Positions 7,377-12,686 of a stretch of 12,686 nt of DNA are shown here, piece after piece. The notes beneath the pieces are model-generated. The model was not told the origin of the DNA, made no database searches, and saw nothing but the letters and a program-made list of their open reading frames with translations. Origin of the DNA: JAAZZIT01 sp964480525 (GTDB lineage: Bacteria > Bacillota > Clostridia > Oscillospirales > Ruminococcaceae); assembly GCA_964480525.1 (NCBI GenBank), contig CAYZOV010000041.1, positions 1-12,686 of the forward strand, written 5' to 3'. Positions within the stretch are counted from its first letter, which is position 1. Each line of letters starts with the position of its first letter. The position numbers and the translations under genes were made by a program.

Positions 7377-7643
7377 TCAATTGCACAATTCAAATTCGGA
7401 CGTGTTAATTTCACCCTCTACAACATAGCTTTCGCCGTTGTCGTCAGATTCGGAATAGGGTTTGGCTTCAATCGGCAGATTTTCGGAAATCACTTCGTCT
7501 TTAACCGCATTTTGGTTTTGCCAAAAACCGCCGACGTTAAAATTTTCGTCTTTTGGTGTGTTTCCGCCAAATGAAATCACCGCAACGGTTACAGCTAAAA
7601 CAAGCGTTGCTACAGTTAAAACAACAGTTGATTTTTTTGTCAT
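7377..7643 (-). CDS. Small membrane-anchored acidic protein, function unknown
   Basis: 88 aa: a short basic N-terminus (MTKK), one hydrophobic segment (about residues 6-26) that may be a signal anchor or an uncleaved signal peptide, then about 60 polar residues, rich in Glu, Asp and Asn, presumably outside the membrane. There is no lipobox; the only Cys is at residue 87. It has its own strong promoter (TTGCAA, 17 bp, TATAAT) and terminator, so it is a deliberate transcription unit. The ribosome site AAAGGG is about 11 nt from ATG, rather far. I recognise no family. Its promoter is almost a copy of that of fucO, suggesting co-expression. Confidence 0.62.
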   Translation of the reverse strand: MTKKSTVVLTVATLVLAVTVAVISFGGNTPKDENFNVGGFWQNQNAVKDEVISENLPIEAKPYSESDDNGESYVVEGEINTSEFELCN

Positions 7644-7675
7644 AATAAATCACGCCCTTTCTTGATTTCGTAATT

Positions 7676-7715
7676 ATTATACAACTTTTCCGAACAATTT
7701 GCAAGGGGTTTTATA
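7676..7715 (-). promoter_or_regulatory. Promoter of the 88-aa gene (repeat copy B)
   Basis: On the minus strand: TATAAAACCCC, then TTGCAA (plus 7699-7704), 17 bp, perfect TATAAT (plus 7676-7681). It is the second copy of the 40-bp promoter block also found at 7278-7317. No terminator is seen between leuA and this promoter, so leuA read-through is possible. Confidence 0.8.
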
Positions 7716-7750
7716 AGTTTTCACAATTTTTACACAAACAAGAGAAAGAA

Positions 7751-9412
7751 TTATTCCAAATTTCTGTTGATTGCCGAAACCAGAGCGTTTACCGACGATA
7801 CGATAATGTCGTTGTCCGTGCCTGCACCCCAGAACTTTTTGCCGTCTTTGACGATAGAAACATAGGAGCAAGCCACCGAATACGAACCTTTTTCCAAAGC
7901 GTGTTCGTCGTAGCTGTCCAAATCGTAGCTTATGCCCAAAGCGTTCTTCAAAGCGTTTGACACGGCGTCCAAACGTCCGTTGCCCTCGGCGGTTGTGATA
8001 ATGACTTTGCCGCCGCTGACGATTGTCACGTCTGCCGAAATCATACCGCCCTTTTTCTGGGTGTAGTGGGCTTCGTCAACACGGAATTTTGCAAAATTGT
8101 TGAGGTAGGTTGATTTGAAAATGTCGTAAACTTCTTCCTTGCTAAGCTCCTTATGCTGGTGGTCGGAAACACCCTTAACCACATAGCCGAAGTCCTCTCG
8201 CATTTTCGGTGGAAGATTGAAACCGTACTGCTGTTGCAAAAGATAACCGATTCCGCCTTTGCCCGACTGGGAATTGATACGGATAACGTCCCCCTCGTAA
8301 ACTCTGCCCAAATCCTTTGGGTCGATTGGCAGGTACGGAACCGTCCACTTGTCGCATTTTTTCTCTTCTCTCCAGTTCATGCCCTTTGCGATTGCGTCCT
8401 GATGAGAACCCGAAAACGCCGCAAAAACAAGCTGTCCCGAATACGGACTTCTCTCGTAAACTTTCATTCGTGTAACACGCTCGTAAACTTCGATAATTTC
8501 AGGAAGATTTTCAAAATTGAGCTGTGGGTCAACTCCGTGTGTAAACATATTAAGTGCAAGTGTGATAACGTCCACATTGCCCGTTCTTTCGCCGTTTCCG
8601 AAAAGAGTACCCTCAATTCTGTCTGCACCAGCAAGAAGTCCCATTTCGCTGTCTGCAACTCCACAGCCTCTGTCGTTGTGTGGGTGAAGTGACACGATGA
8701 CATTTTCACGGCTGTTAAGATTGTCGCACATATATTCGACCTGACTTGCATAAACGTGTGGCATTGACATTTCCACGGTTACGGGAAGATTGATAATAAC
8801 CTTGTTGTCCTCGGTCGGCTGCCAAATGTCAATAACCTTGTTGCAAATTTCCAAAGCAAATTCCATTTCCGTGCCTGTAAAACTTTCGGGAGAATATTCA
8901 AATCTGAAATTCCCCTCGGTGTTTTTCTTGTATTCGTTTAAAAGTTTTGCGCCTGTAACAGCTATGTCGATAATTTCTTCTTTTGATTTTCTGAAAACCT
9001 GTTCTCTCTGTGCAACGGACGTTGAATTGTACAAATGCACAATGGCGTTTTTGCAACCTTTCAAAGCCTCAAAGGTCTTTTTGATGATATGTTCTCTTGA
9101 CTGCGTAAGCACCTGAACGGTCACGTCGTCGGGAATTAAATCTCTTTCGATTAACGCTCTGCAAAATTCGTATTCCGTTTCCGACGCAGCGGGAAAACCG
9201 ATTTCGATTTCCTTAAACCCAACCTTAACAAGGGTCCGGAAAAATTCAAGCTTTTCCTCCAAACTCATTGGCACAATCAAAGCCTGATTGCCGTCACGCA
9301 AATCCACCGAACACCAAGTCGGTGCATGGTCGATGTACTCCTTTTTAGTCCACTTAAAGCACTCAACAGGTGGCATAAAGTATCCTCTTTCGTACTTTTC
9401 AACATTTTTCAT
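7751..9412 (-). CDS. leuA: 2-isopropylmalate synthase
   Basis: A 553-aa enzyme that condenses acetyl-CoA with 2-ketoisovalerate, the first committed step of leucine synthesis. The HMGL-like TIM barrel (about 31-310) has the catalytic VDLRDGNQAL (Arg39, Asp40), the metal-site HPHND (His243, His245) and the loop GTLFGNGERTGNVD. The C-terminal LeuA regulatory domain (about 430-550) carries the sequence ADVTIVSGG...AEGNGRLDAVSNAL, where leucine normally binds for feedback inhibition. Length and layout fit the longer type-2 LeuA group (as in actinobacteria and yeast) rather than the short enterobacterial form. The start is ATG 9412, with AGGAG at plus 9421-9425; a second Met at residue 13 is less likely. 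Transcription is controlled by the Leu T-box just upstream. No other leu genes are adjacent. Confidence 0.93.
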   Translation of the reverse strand: MKNVEKYERGYFMPPVECFKWTKKEYIDHAPTWCSVDLRDGNQALIVPMSLEEKLEFFRTLVKVGFKEIEIGFPAASETEYEFCRALIERDLIPDDVTVQVLTQSREHIIKKTFEALKGCKNAIVHLYNSTSVAQREQVFRKSKEEIIDIAVTGAKLLNEYKKNTEGNFRFEYSPESFTGTEMEFALEICNKVIDIWQPTEDNKVIINLPVTVEMSMPHVYASQVEYMCDNLNSRENVIVSLHPHNDRGCGVADSEMGLLAGADRIEGTLFGNGERTGNVDVITLALNMFTHGVDPQLNFENLPEIIEVYERVTRMKVYERSPYSGQLVFAAFSGSHQDAIAKGMNWREEKKCDKWTVPYLPIDPKDLGRVYEGDVIRINSQSGKGGIGYLLQQQYGFNLPPKMREDFGYVVKGVSDHQHKELSKEEVYDIFKSTYLNNFAKFRVDEAHYTQKKGGMISADVTIVSGGKVIITTAEGNGRLDAVSNALKNALGISYDLDSYDEHALEKGSYSVACSYVSIVKDGKKFWGAGTDNDIIVSSVNALVSAINRNLE

Positions 9413-9472
9413 AAAAATAACTCCTTTGATTTTTTTCTTGTGAAAAACTTGCAGAGTACGGATTTTTGCAAT

Positions 9473-9504
9473 AAAAAAGCCCGTCTCTAATTAAAGAGAC
9501 GAGC
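9473..9504 (-). terminator. T-box attenuator terminator upstream of leuA
   Basis: On the minus strand, GCTCGTCTCT pairs with AGAGACGGGC and is followed by TTTTTT (plus 9473-9478). The 5' side of this stem is the sequence the antiterminator would capture (plus 9493-9503), so the two structures exclude each other. Confidence 0.88.
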
Positions 9505-9711
9505 ATTAAACTCGTGGTACCACTCTTTTTCGCCGACGATTCACACCGCCGACCTTAGCCACATCTATCAATGTGCTTCTCTGTAACGGGAGAATCCGAC
9601 TTAGCCTACTTATTTCGGTCAAGCTGCTCAAGGACGAGTTATTACAGATTCCAAACGTTTGCTCACACCAACCGCAAACTCTCTTCGCAATAAAAATCTG
9701 CTTTTTTTCCT
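9473..9711 (-). promoter_or_regulatory. T-box riboswitch, leucine-specific (CUC specifier)
   Basis: Read on the minus strand. Stem I starts with AGGA (plus 9708-9711) pairing TCCT (9631-9634). Above it CAGATT (9695-9700) pairs AATCTG (9645-9650), and the 3' strand of the internal loop holds TAATAACTCG, with specifier CTC (plus 9636-9638) = Leu. Stem I also has AGAGAG and the conserved GGTTGGTGTGAG (plus 9662-9673). The T-box bulge is TGGTACC (plus 9516-9522), flanked by AAAGAG/CTCTTT and ACGAG/CTCGT pairs that form the antiterminator. UGGU pairs with the ACCA end of tRNA-Leu. Uncharged tRNA-Leu should therefore switch leuA on. Confidence 0.93.
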
Positions 9712-9742
9712 ATCACTGCATTTGTTTTCATCAAGTATTATT

Positions 9743-9771
9743 AGTATAAAACAATTTTTTCGATTTGTCAA
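9743..9771 (-). promoter_or_regulatory. Promoter of the T-box-leuA transcript
   Basis: On the minus strand: TTGACA (plus 9766-9771), 17 bp, TATACT (plus 9743-9748). Start near 9736 gives a leader of about 320 nt. It diverges from the tRNA-Pro promoter; the AT-rich stretch between them (9772-9856) shows nothing else I can support. Confidence 0.8.
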
Positions 9772-9856
9772 GTGCATTTTTGTTGTGATAATTTTAAATT
9801 TCAAAAGCAACGCAAGCTTATTTTTTGTGCATAATAACAGTTTTTCAAAAATCGTG

Positions 9857-9885
9857 TTGACAAACCGCAAAACATGATGTATAAT
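9857..9885 (+). promoter_or_regulatory. tRNA-Pro promoter P1
   Basis: Consensus TTGACA (9857-9862), 17 bp, TATAAT (9880-9885). It yields a roughly 90-nt 5' leader that begins with a short hairpin CTGTC/GACAG (9893-9897, 9904-9908). Confidence 0.8.
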
Positions 9886-9941
9886 AATAAAGCTGTCAGA
9901 AAAGACAGAGATTTTTAAAATATCATTTCGGGGCGTTTGTC

Positions 9942-9970
9942 TTGACGGTGTTTTTCACAAACTATAGAAT
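9942..9970 (+). promoter_or_regulatory. tRNA-Pro promoter P2
   Basis: TTGACG (9942-9947), 17 bp, TAGAAT (9965-9970), which would start transcription about 6 nt before the tRNA. It is weaker than P1 by consensus. Confidence 0.45.
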
Positions 9971-9982
9971 TGAATATTTTTT

Positions 9983-10059
9983 CGGGGCGTAGCTCAGTTT
10001 GGTAGAGCGCTTGGTTTGGGACCAAGATGCCGCAGGTTCAAGTCCTGTCGCCCCGACCA
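9983..10059 (+). tRNA. tRNA-Pro (anticodon UGG)
   Basis: A full cloverleaf: acceptor CGGGGCG (9983-9989) with CGCCCCG (10049-10055), D-arm GCTC...GAGC, anticodon arm CTTGG-TTTGGGA-CCAAG with TGG at 10017-10019, variable loop ATGCC, T-arm GCAGG-TTCAAGT-CCTGT, discriminator A and an encoded CCA end. It reads CCN proline codons, chiefly CCA and CCG. Confidence 0.97.
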
Positions 10060-10060
10060 G

Positions 10061-10094
10061 AAAATGGCAGATTCCATTAGGATTCTGCCATTTT
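10061..10094. terminator. Long hairpin directly after tRNA-Pro
   Basis: A 15-bp stem AAAATGGCAG... / ...CTGCCATTTT (10061-10075 with 10080-10094, one mismatch, loop ATTA) begins 2 nt after the CCA end. The A-rich 5' arm and T-rich 3' arm suit a bidirectional terminator, though the T-run is only four long. It could also serve 3'-end processing. Confidence 0.55.
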
Positions 10095-10098
10095 CAAC

Positions 10099-10198
10099 TA
10101 AGTGTGCCTTATGGCACACTTAACTTCACGTTGTGCAACGCACAACACTTCACTATGGCGCAAGCCATAATTTCACATCAGCGGAAGCGTTATTTCAC
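10099..10198. repeat. Array of four small hairpins punctuated by [A][C/T]TTCAC heptamers
   Basis: Four consecutive units of hairpin plus heptamer: TAAGTGTGCC-TTAT-GGCACACTTA (10099-10122) then ACTTCAC (10123-10129); GTTGTGC-AAC-GCACAAC (10130-10146) then ACTTCAC (10147-10153); TATGGC-GCAA-GCCATA (10154-10169) then ATTTCAC (10170-10176); a degenerate stem ATCAGCG-GAA-GCGTTAT (10177-10193), overlapping the last ATTTCAC (10192-10198). The stems differ in sequence but the linkers are conserved, at 22-24 bp periods. It resembles dispersed intergenic hairpin elements of gut Firmicutes, as I recall them. The stretch 10199-10260 shows no further structure. Confidence 0.7.
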
Positions 10199-10260
10199 TA
10201 AGAATAACTTTCAAATATCAATAAACAATTCCAAAATTAACGATTTCCCACTTCAACAAC

Positions 10261-10297
10261 GCACCTATGCCACTTAGCAAAAGCTAGGTGCTTTTTT
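10261..10297 (+). terminator. Terminator after the hairpin array
   Basis: A 7-bp stem GCACCTA (10261-10267) / TAGGTGC (10285-10291), with possible inner AGC/GCT pairing, is followed by six T (10292-10297). It may be the real end of the tRNA-Pro transcript if the hairpin at 10061-10094 does not terminate. Confidence 0.65.
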
Positions 10298-10350
10298 ACA
10301 AAGTTTCCTTTCAAATTTTAAAAAATCTTACCGTAAAACTTTTTATTTTA

Positions 10351-10383
10351 GGCACACTTAAATTCACAGGAGAAATATTTCAC
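10351..10383. repeat. Fragment of the hairpin-heptamer element
   Basis: GGCACACTTAAATTCAC (10351-10367) matches GGCACACTTAACTTCAC at 10113-10129 in 16 of 17 positions, and a further ATTTCAC follows at 10377-10383. The left arm of the first hairpin is missing, so this looks like a truncated second copy in the leader region of the acetyltransferase gene. Confidence 0.55.
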
Positions 10384-10455
10384 TTATAAAAACGCATTAC
10401 AAGCTGAGAATTACTAAGGTTTTTTTAATAAATAACTGTTAAAAGGAGAACGAAT

Positions 10456-11211
10456 ATGAAATTTCAGTTTGAAAATTATTATGCTAAGCTTTTAAATCAG
10501 CTTTCCATTGATTTTAACTGTACGACCACAGATTTACAGACCAAAGGAAACACTATCACAATATCGGCATTAAATGAGGGTAGAAGAAATTACGATATTG
10601 AAAAGCCTTTTTTGAAAATAGCTACCCTCGGTGAAAGTACGGTAATTATGGCTGATAAGTGTTTGCATGACTTTTTTAAAGACTTTTCGGAAAATGTTCA
10701 GGGACATAATGTTTTTAAATTTGAAAACCTTTTGAAAATTGATGAAGAATTAAAAAAATATGGGTATACGTTGACAAATTCCCATCATATGTTTTTGCCG
10801 TGTAATAATGCACAGGCTGAGGAATGTTGCGAAATAAAGTGGCTTTATGATAACGAAATTCTTCCGTTTTACGGCGATAATAGATTTCCGAACGCAATTG
10901 CCTATCCTGTGCCGTGTCCTGTACGTCCTGACAAAATAGCTGTTGTTGCTGTTGAGGGTGATAAAATAATGGGTATGGCAGGGTGTTCCGTGGACGCACC
11001 CGGTTGGCAACAAATCGGAATTGACGTTTTGGAAGAATATCGTTCAAGAAAAATCGCTACATATCTTGTGTCATTATTAAAAAACAAAATTATTGAAATG
11101 GGCGATGTTCCATTTTATGGAGTTGATGTTGCAAATATTCAATCCCGGAACGTTGCACTCAAAAGCGGTTTCAGACCGTCGTGGGTTGAAATTTCATCAA
11201 GAAAAATCTGA
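10456..11211 (+). CDS. GNAT-family N-acetyltransferase
   Basis: 251 aa. The N-terminal half (about 1-125) has no recognisable motif. The C-terminal half has the GNAT fold signature: beta-strand IAVVAVEGDKIMGMAG, then IGIDVLEEYRSRKIATYLVS with the acetyl-CoA pyrophosphate loop, then FYGVDVANIQSRNVALKSGF, the usual motif B. It resembles FR47-like/GNAT_acetyltran proteins of Clostridia. Such enzymes transfer an acetyl group from CoA to an amine; the substrate is unknown. In the loop, R-x-x-G-x-A is here R196-S-R-K199-I-A201, with Lys replacing the usual Gly. AGGAG at 10443-10447 fixes the start. It is monocistronic; I see no convincing promoter in 10298-10455. Confidence 0.8.
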   Translation: MKFQFENYYAKLLNQLSIDFNCTTTDLQTKGNTITISALNEGRRNYDIEKPFLKIATLGESTVIMADKCLHDFFKDFSENVQGHNVFKFENLLKIDEELKKYGYTLTNSHHMFLPCNNAQAEECCEIKWLYDNEILPFYGDNRFPNAIAYPVPCPVRPDKIAVVAVEGDKIMGMAGCSVDAPGWQQIGIDVLEEYRSRKIATYLVSLLKNKIIEMGDVPFYGVDVANIQSRNVALKSGFRPSWVEISSRKI

Positions 11212-11237
11212 CGTTGTTTTATCGTATACAAATCAAT

Positions 11238-11283
11238 ACCCCTACCTGCGTTGTAAAATTGCTACGCAAAGGTGGGGGATTTT
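11238..11283 (+). terminator. Terminator of the acetyltransferase gene
   Basis: The arms CCCC-ACCT-CGT (11239-11249) and ACG-AGGT-GGGG (11263-11278) form an imperfect stem, followed by ATTTT. The T-run is short. Confidence 0.55.
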
Positions 11284-11404
11284 CATATCACTTTGTACAA
11301 AACCAAAATTTCAAATTTTCACAAAAGTAATATACCACTCAAAAATAGCCCGGCTTAAAAATTACTCCCGTCGTGTAATGGTTACAACCTTTTTTAGTTT
11401 TGTG

Positions 11405-11433
11405 TTTACAATTTTACAAAAACATGCTATGAT
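11405..11433 (+). promoter_or_regulatory. Promoter of the XRE-pentad gene
   Basis: TTTACA (11405-11410), 17 bp, TATGAT (11428-11433), giving a leader of about 170 nt before the ATG at 11610. The remainder of 11284-11609 is AT-rich and shows no ORF or clear structure. Confidence 0.55.
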
Positions 11434-11609
11434 TACTTTTAAATAAAGTACAGGGCGTGAGTTTAGTTAAAATTATCGAAAATTCCCCCTAAAAACAAGC
11501 AATGCAACCCGAAGTTTACATTTAGAAACAGCAGATTGGTGGAAATTTTTCGCCGATTATTCTACAATTTAAGCAACGCAACGATAAAAATAATAAAGGA
11601 GCAATAATT

Positions 11610-12403
11610 ATGACGCTTGGTGAAAAATTGCAAAACAAAGAAAAGAACTGAATTACACGCAAGAACAGCTTGCGGATATTCTTGGCGTTTCCCGTCAGTC
11701 CGTCAGCAAATGGGAAGCTAATATCGCCTATCCCGAAACCGACAAGCTGGTTAAAATGGGAAAAATGTTCGACTGTTCTATGGATTATCTCTTAAACGAT
11801 GATGTTACCGAAAAACAAAGTGTTGCGCCAAAGAAAACAAAAAGTTTTTGGTCTGAATTTAAAAAACATTTTCACGAACGCAAGAGCAAAAAAACGGTGT
11901 TCGGTATGCCACTTTATCATATTGGGGCTAATGCTCACGGCTTTTTTGCTGTGGGATTTAAAGCAAAGGGCGTAATTTCCATAGGGCTTATGTCAAGGGG
12001 AATTGTATCCCTCGGTCTGTTGTCGCTCGGAATAATTTCAATCGGACTTCTTTCGCTTGGTTTAATTTCGGCAGGAACCCTCTCTCTGGGACTTCTCGCA
12101 GTAGGCTCTGTTGCGCTGGGTTTGTTTGCTGCGGGAGCAATCAGCGTGGGAATTGTTTCTTTCGGCGCACTTTCGGTTGGTTGTTTCTCGTCGGGCGCAC
12201 TTGCTGTCGGAAAATACGTCGCTGTCGGCGACCACGCACACGCCATGATTGCCATAGGAAAATCCGTGGCAGAGGGAAACGTGTACCGGCATATCGGAAC
12301 GTTGTCAACTGCAGATATGACTTTGGTTGTAGACTGGCTTGACGCAAACATACCGTCATGGCTCGGCTGGGCGAAAGAACTATTCAAGTTTTATATGCTT
12401 TAA
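11610..12403 (+). pseudogene. XRE-type regulator fused to a Gly-pentad repeat domain, frameshifted
   Basis: AAGGAG (11596-11601) and ATG 11610 open a frame MTLGEKLQ that hits TGA after 13 codons. Adding one A to the four-A run at 11632-11635 gives MTLGEKLQKQRKELNYTQEQ and joins the downstream frame to 12403, for 264 aa. Restored residues about 5-62 are a classic Cro/C1 HTH (TQEQLADILGVSRQSVSKWE, then YPETDKLVKMGKMF and MDYLL). A basic linker (about 70-98) leads to residues 106-205 (bases 11924-12223): 20 gapless pentads of the form G-x-hydrophobic-S/A-hydrophobic (GLLSL, GIISI, GLISA). The C-terminus (206-264) is mixed, ending WAKELFKFYML. The family is unnamed to me; it would be a DNA-binding protein with a hydrophobic, possibly membrane-associated repeat. 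The shift may be a mutation, a sequencing error in a homopolymer, or recoding. Confidence 0.72.
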
Positions 12404-12686
12404 AAAATTGGGGAAACGTGGCGTTTCATAGTTTGCCCACGCCGTGGTTTGGCGGTTGTATTTTAAAACCGAACTGCGAAGTACCGCCAAAATTCTCGCA
12501 TAAAACCGCACTTTGGGGTGCGCTGAACTTTCTGCCAAACGCTTTTTCAAAGTTTGTTATAATCGCACTCTGATTGTTTTAGCTGTAACTCTGCCATGAT
12601 TTTAAACTATCTCACATAGTTCGTCAGAAAAATAAAAGTTTTCGTCCACCTTTTTCAAAAGGTGGTAGGGGTTGAGGGGGCAACGC
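12404..12686. other. Intergenic tail with several hairpins, no supportable gene
   Basis: Inverted repeats: GAAACG/CGTTTC (12413-12427), TTTGGCGGT/ACCGCCAAA (12448-12456 with 12483-12491), CGCAC/GTGCG (12507-12522), AACTAT/ATAGTT (12605-12621) and CCACCTTTT/AAAAGGTGG (12646-12665). None has a good plus-strand T-run. The last could terminate a minus-strand transcript entering from the right. TGTTATAAT at 12555-12563 looks like an extended -10 pointing right, without a good -35. Confidence 0.4.

Noticed and set aside
7377..7643. Toxin-antitoxin or bacteriocin peptide
   Set aside because: A single gene with no partner, immunity or export gene nearby and no motif of such families.
8153..8692. 179-codon plus-strand ORF opposite leuA
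   Set aside because: Shadow of a certain gene; no ribosome site and an unprotein-like sequence.
9893..9916. Attenuator terminator in the tRNA-Pro leader
   Set aside because: The stem is only 5 bp with AG before ATTTTT, too weak to call a terminator.
10099..10198. CRISPR array
   Set aside because: The conserved part is only 7 bp and the variable parts are palindromes, not spacers; no cas genes.
9999..10277. Plus-strand ORF of 92 codons starting inside the tRNA
   Set aside because: It reads through tRNA-Pro (giving the familiar artefact AGSSPVAPT) and the hairpin array; it has no ribosome site and is a classic false ORF.
11093..11446. 117-codon ORF overlapping the end of the acetyltransferase gene
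   Set aside because: Begins within that gene in another frame, runs across its terminator and has no ribosome site.
11935..12387. 150-codon ORF opposite the pentad repeat
   Set aside because: It is open only because the repetitive Gly-Ser codons lack stops on the other strand; no ribosome site or family.
11756..12403. Starting the pentad protein at ATG 11756 as a complete gene
   Set aside because: No ribosome site there, and the upstream frame encodes a clear HTH with its own start signal, so this would be an artefact of the frameshift.
12358..12573. 71-codon ORF after the XRE-pentad gene
   Set aside because: Starts inside that gene, crosses several hairpins and has no ribosome site or recognisable motif.

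Overview
This window looks like chromosomal DNA of a low-to-mid-GC, spore-forming Gram-positive bacterium of the Clostridia, probably an Oscillospiraceae/Ruminococcus-like gut organism. The evidence is a SleB-type spore cortex hydrolase, a Leu-specific T-box leader, strong AGGAGG ribosome binding sites, clear sigma-A promoters (TTGACA/TTGCAA, 17 bp, TATAAT) and the protein families present. The genus is inference. Most of the window is core or housekeeping content; the accessory-like material lies right of the tRNA gene.

Left part (1-4300): a leftward promoter firing out of the window; a membrane-anchored SleB-like hydrolase; a convergent 42-aa membrane mini-protein (975-1103) with its own promoter and ribosome site; a two-gene unit of a Wzx/MATE-type flippase (TTG start) and a YdbC/PC4-like single-strand nucleic-acid-binding protein; and a lipoprotein SGNH esterase resembling carbohydrate esterase family 2.

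Middle part (4300-9740): cardiolipin synthase on the plus strand converges, through a shared bidirectional terminator, on three minus-strand genes. These are fucO-like lactaldehyde reductase, a small anchored acidic protein of 88 aa, and leuA (2-isopropylmalate synthase). leuA has a complete T-box leader with a CUC (Leu) specifier and a UGGU bulge matching a tRNA-Leu acceptor end. The fucO and 88-aa genes are driven by near-duplicate promoters (34 of 40 positions identical), which suggests common control or a local promoter duplication.

Right part (9850-12686): a tRNA-Pro(UGG) gene with two tandem promoters, then an array of four small hairpins punctuated by an [A][C/T]TTCAC heptamer, with a fragment of the same element about 230 bp further on. 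Next come a GNAT acetyltransferase and a broken gene encoding an XRE-type DNA-binding domain fused to 20 uninterrupted Gly-first hydrophobic pentapeptides. That gene lacks one A in an A-run near its start; restoring it gives a perfect XRE N-terminus. The last 280 bp hold hairpins but no gene I can support.

The most noteworthy items are the HTH-pentad protein with its frameshift, the hairpin-heptamer array, the duplicated promoter and the unlisted 42-aa membrane protein. I see no CRISPR array, transposase, phage or classical defence system.
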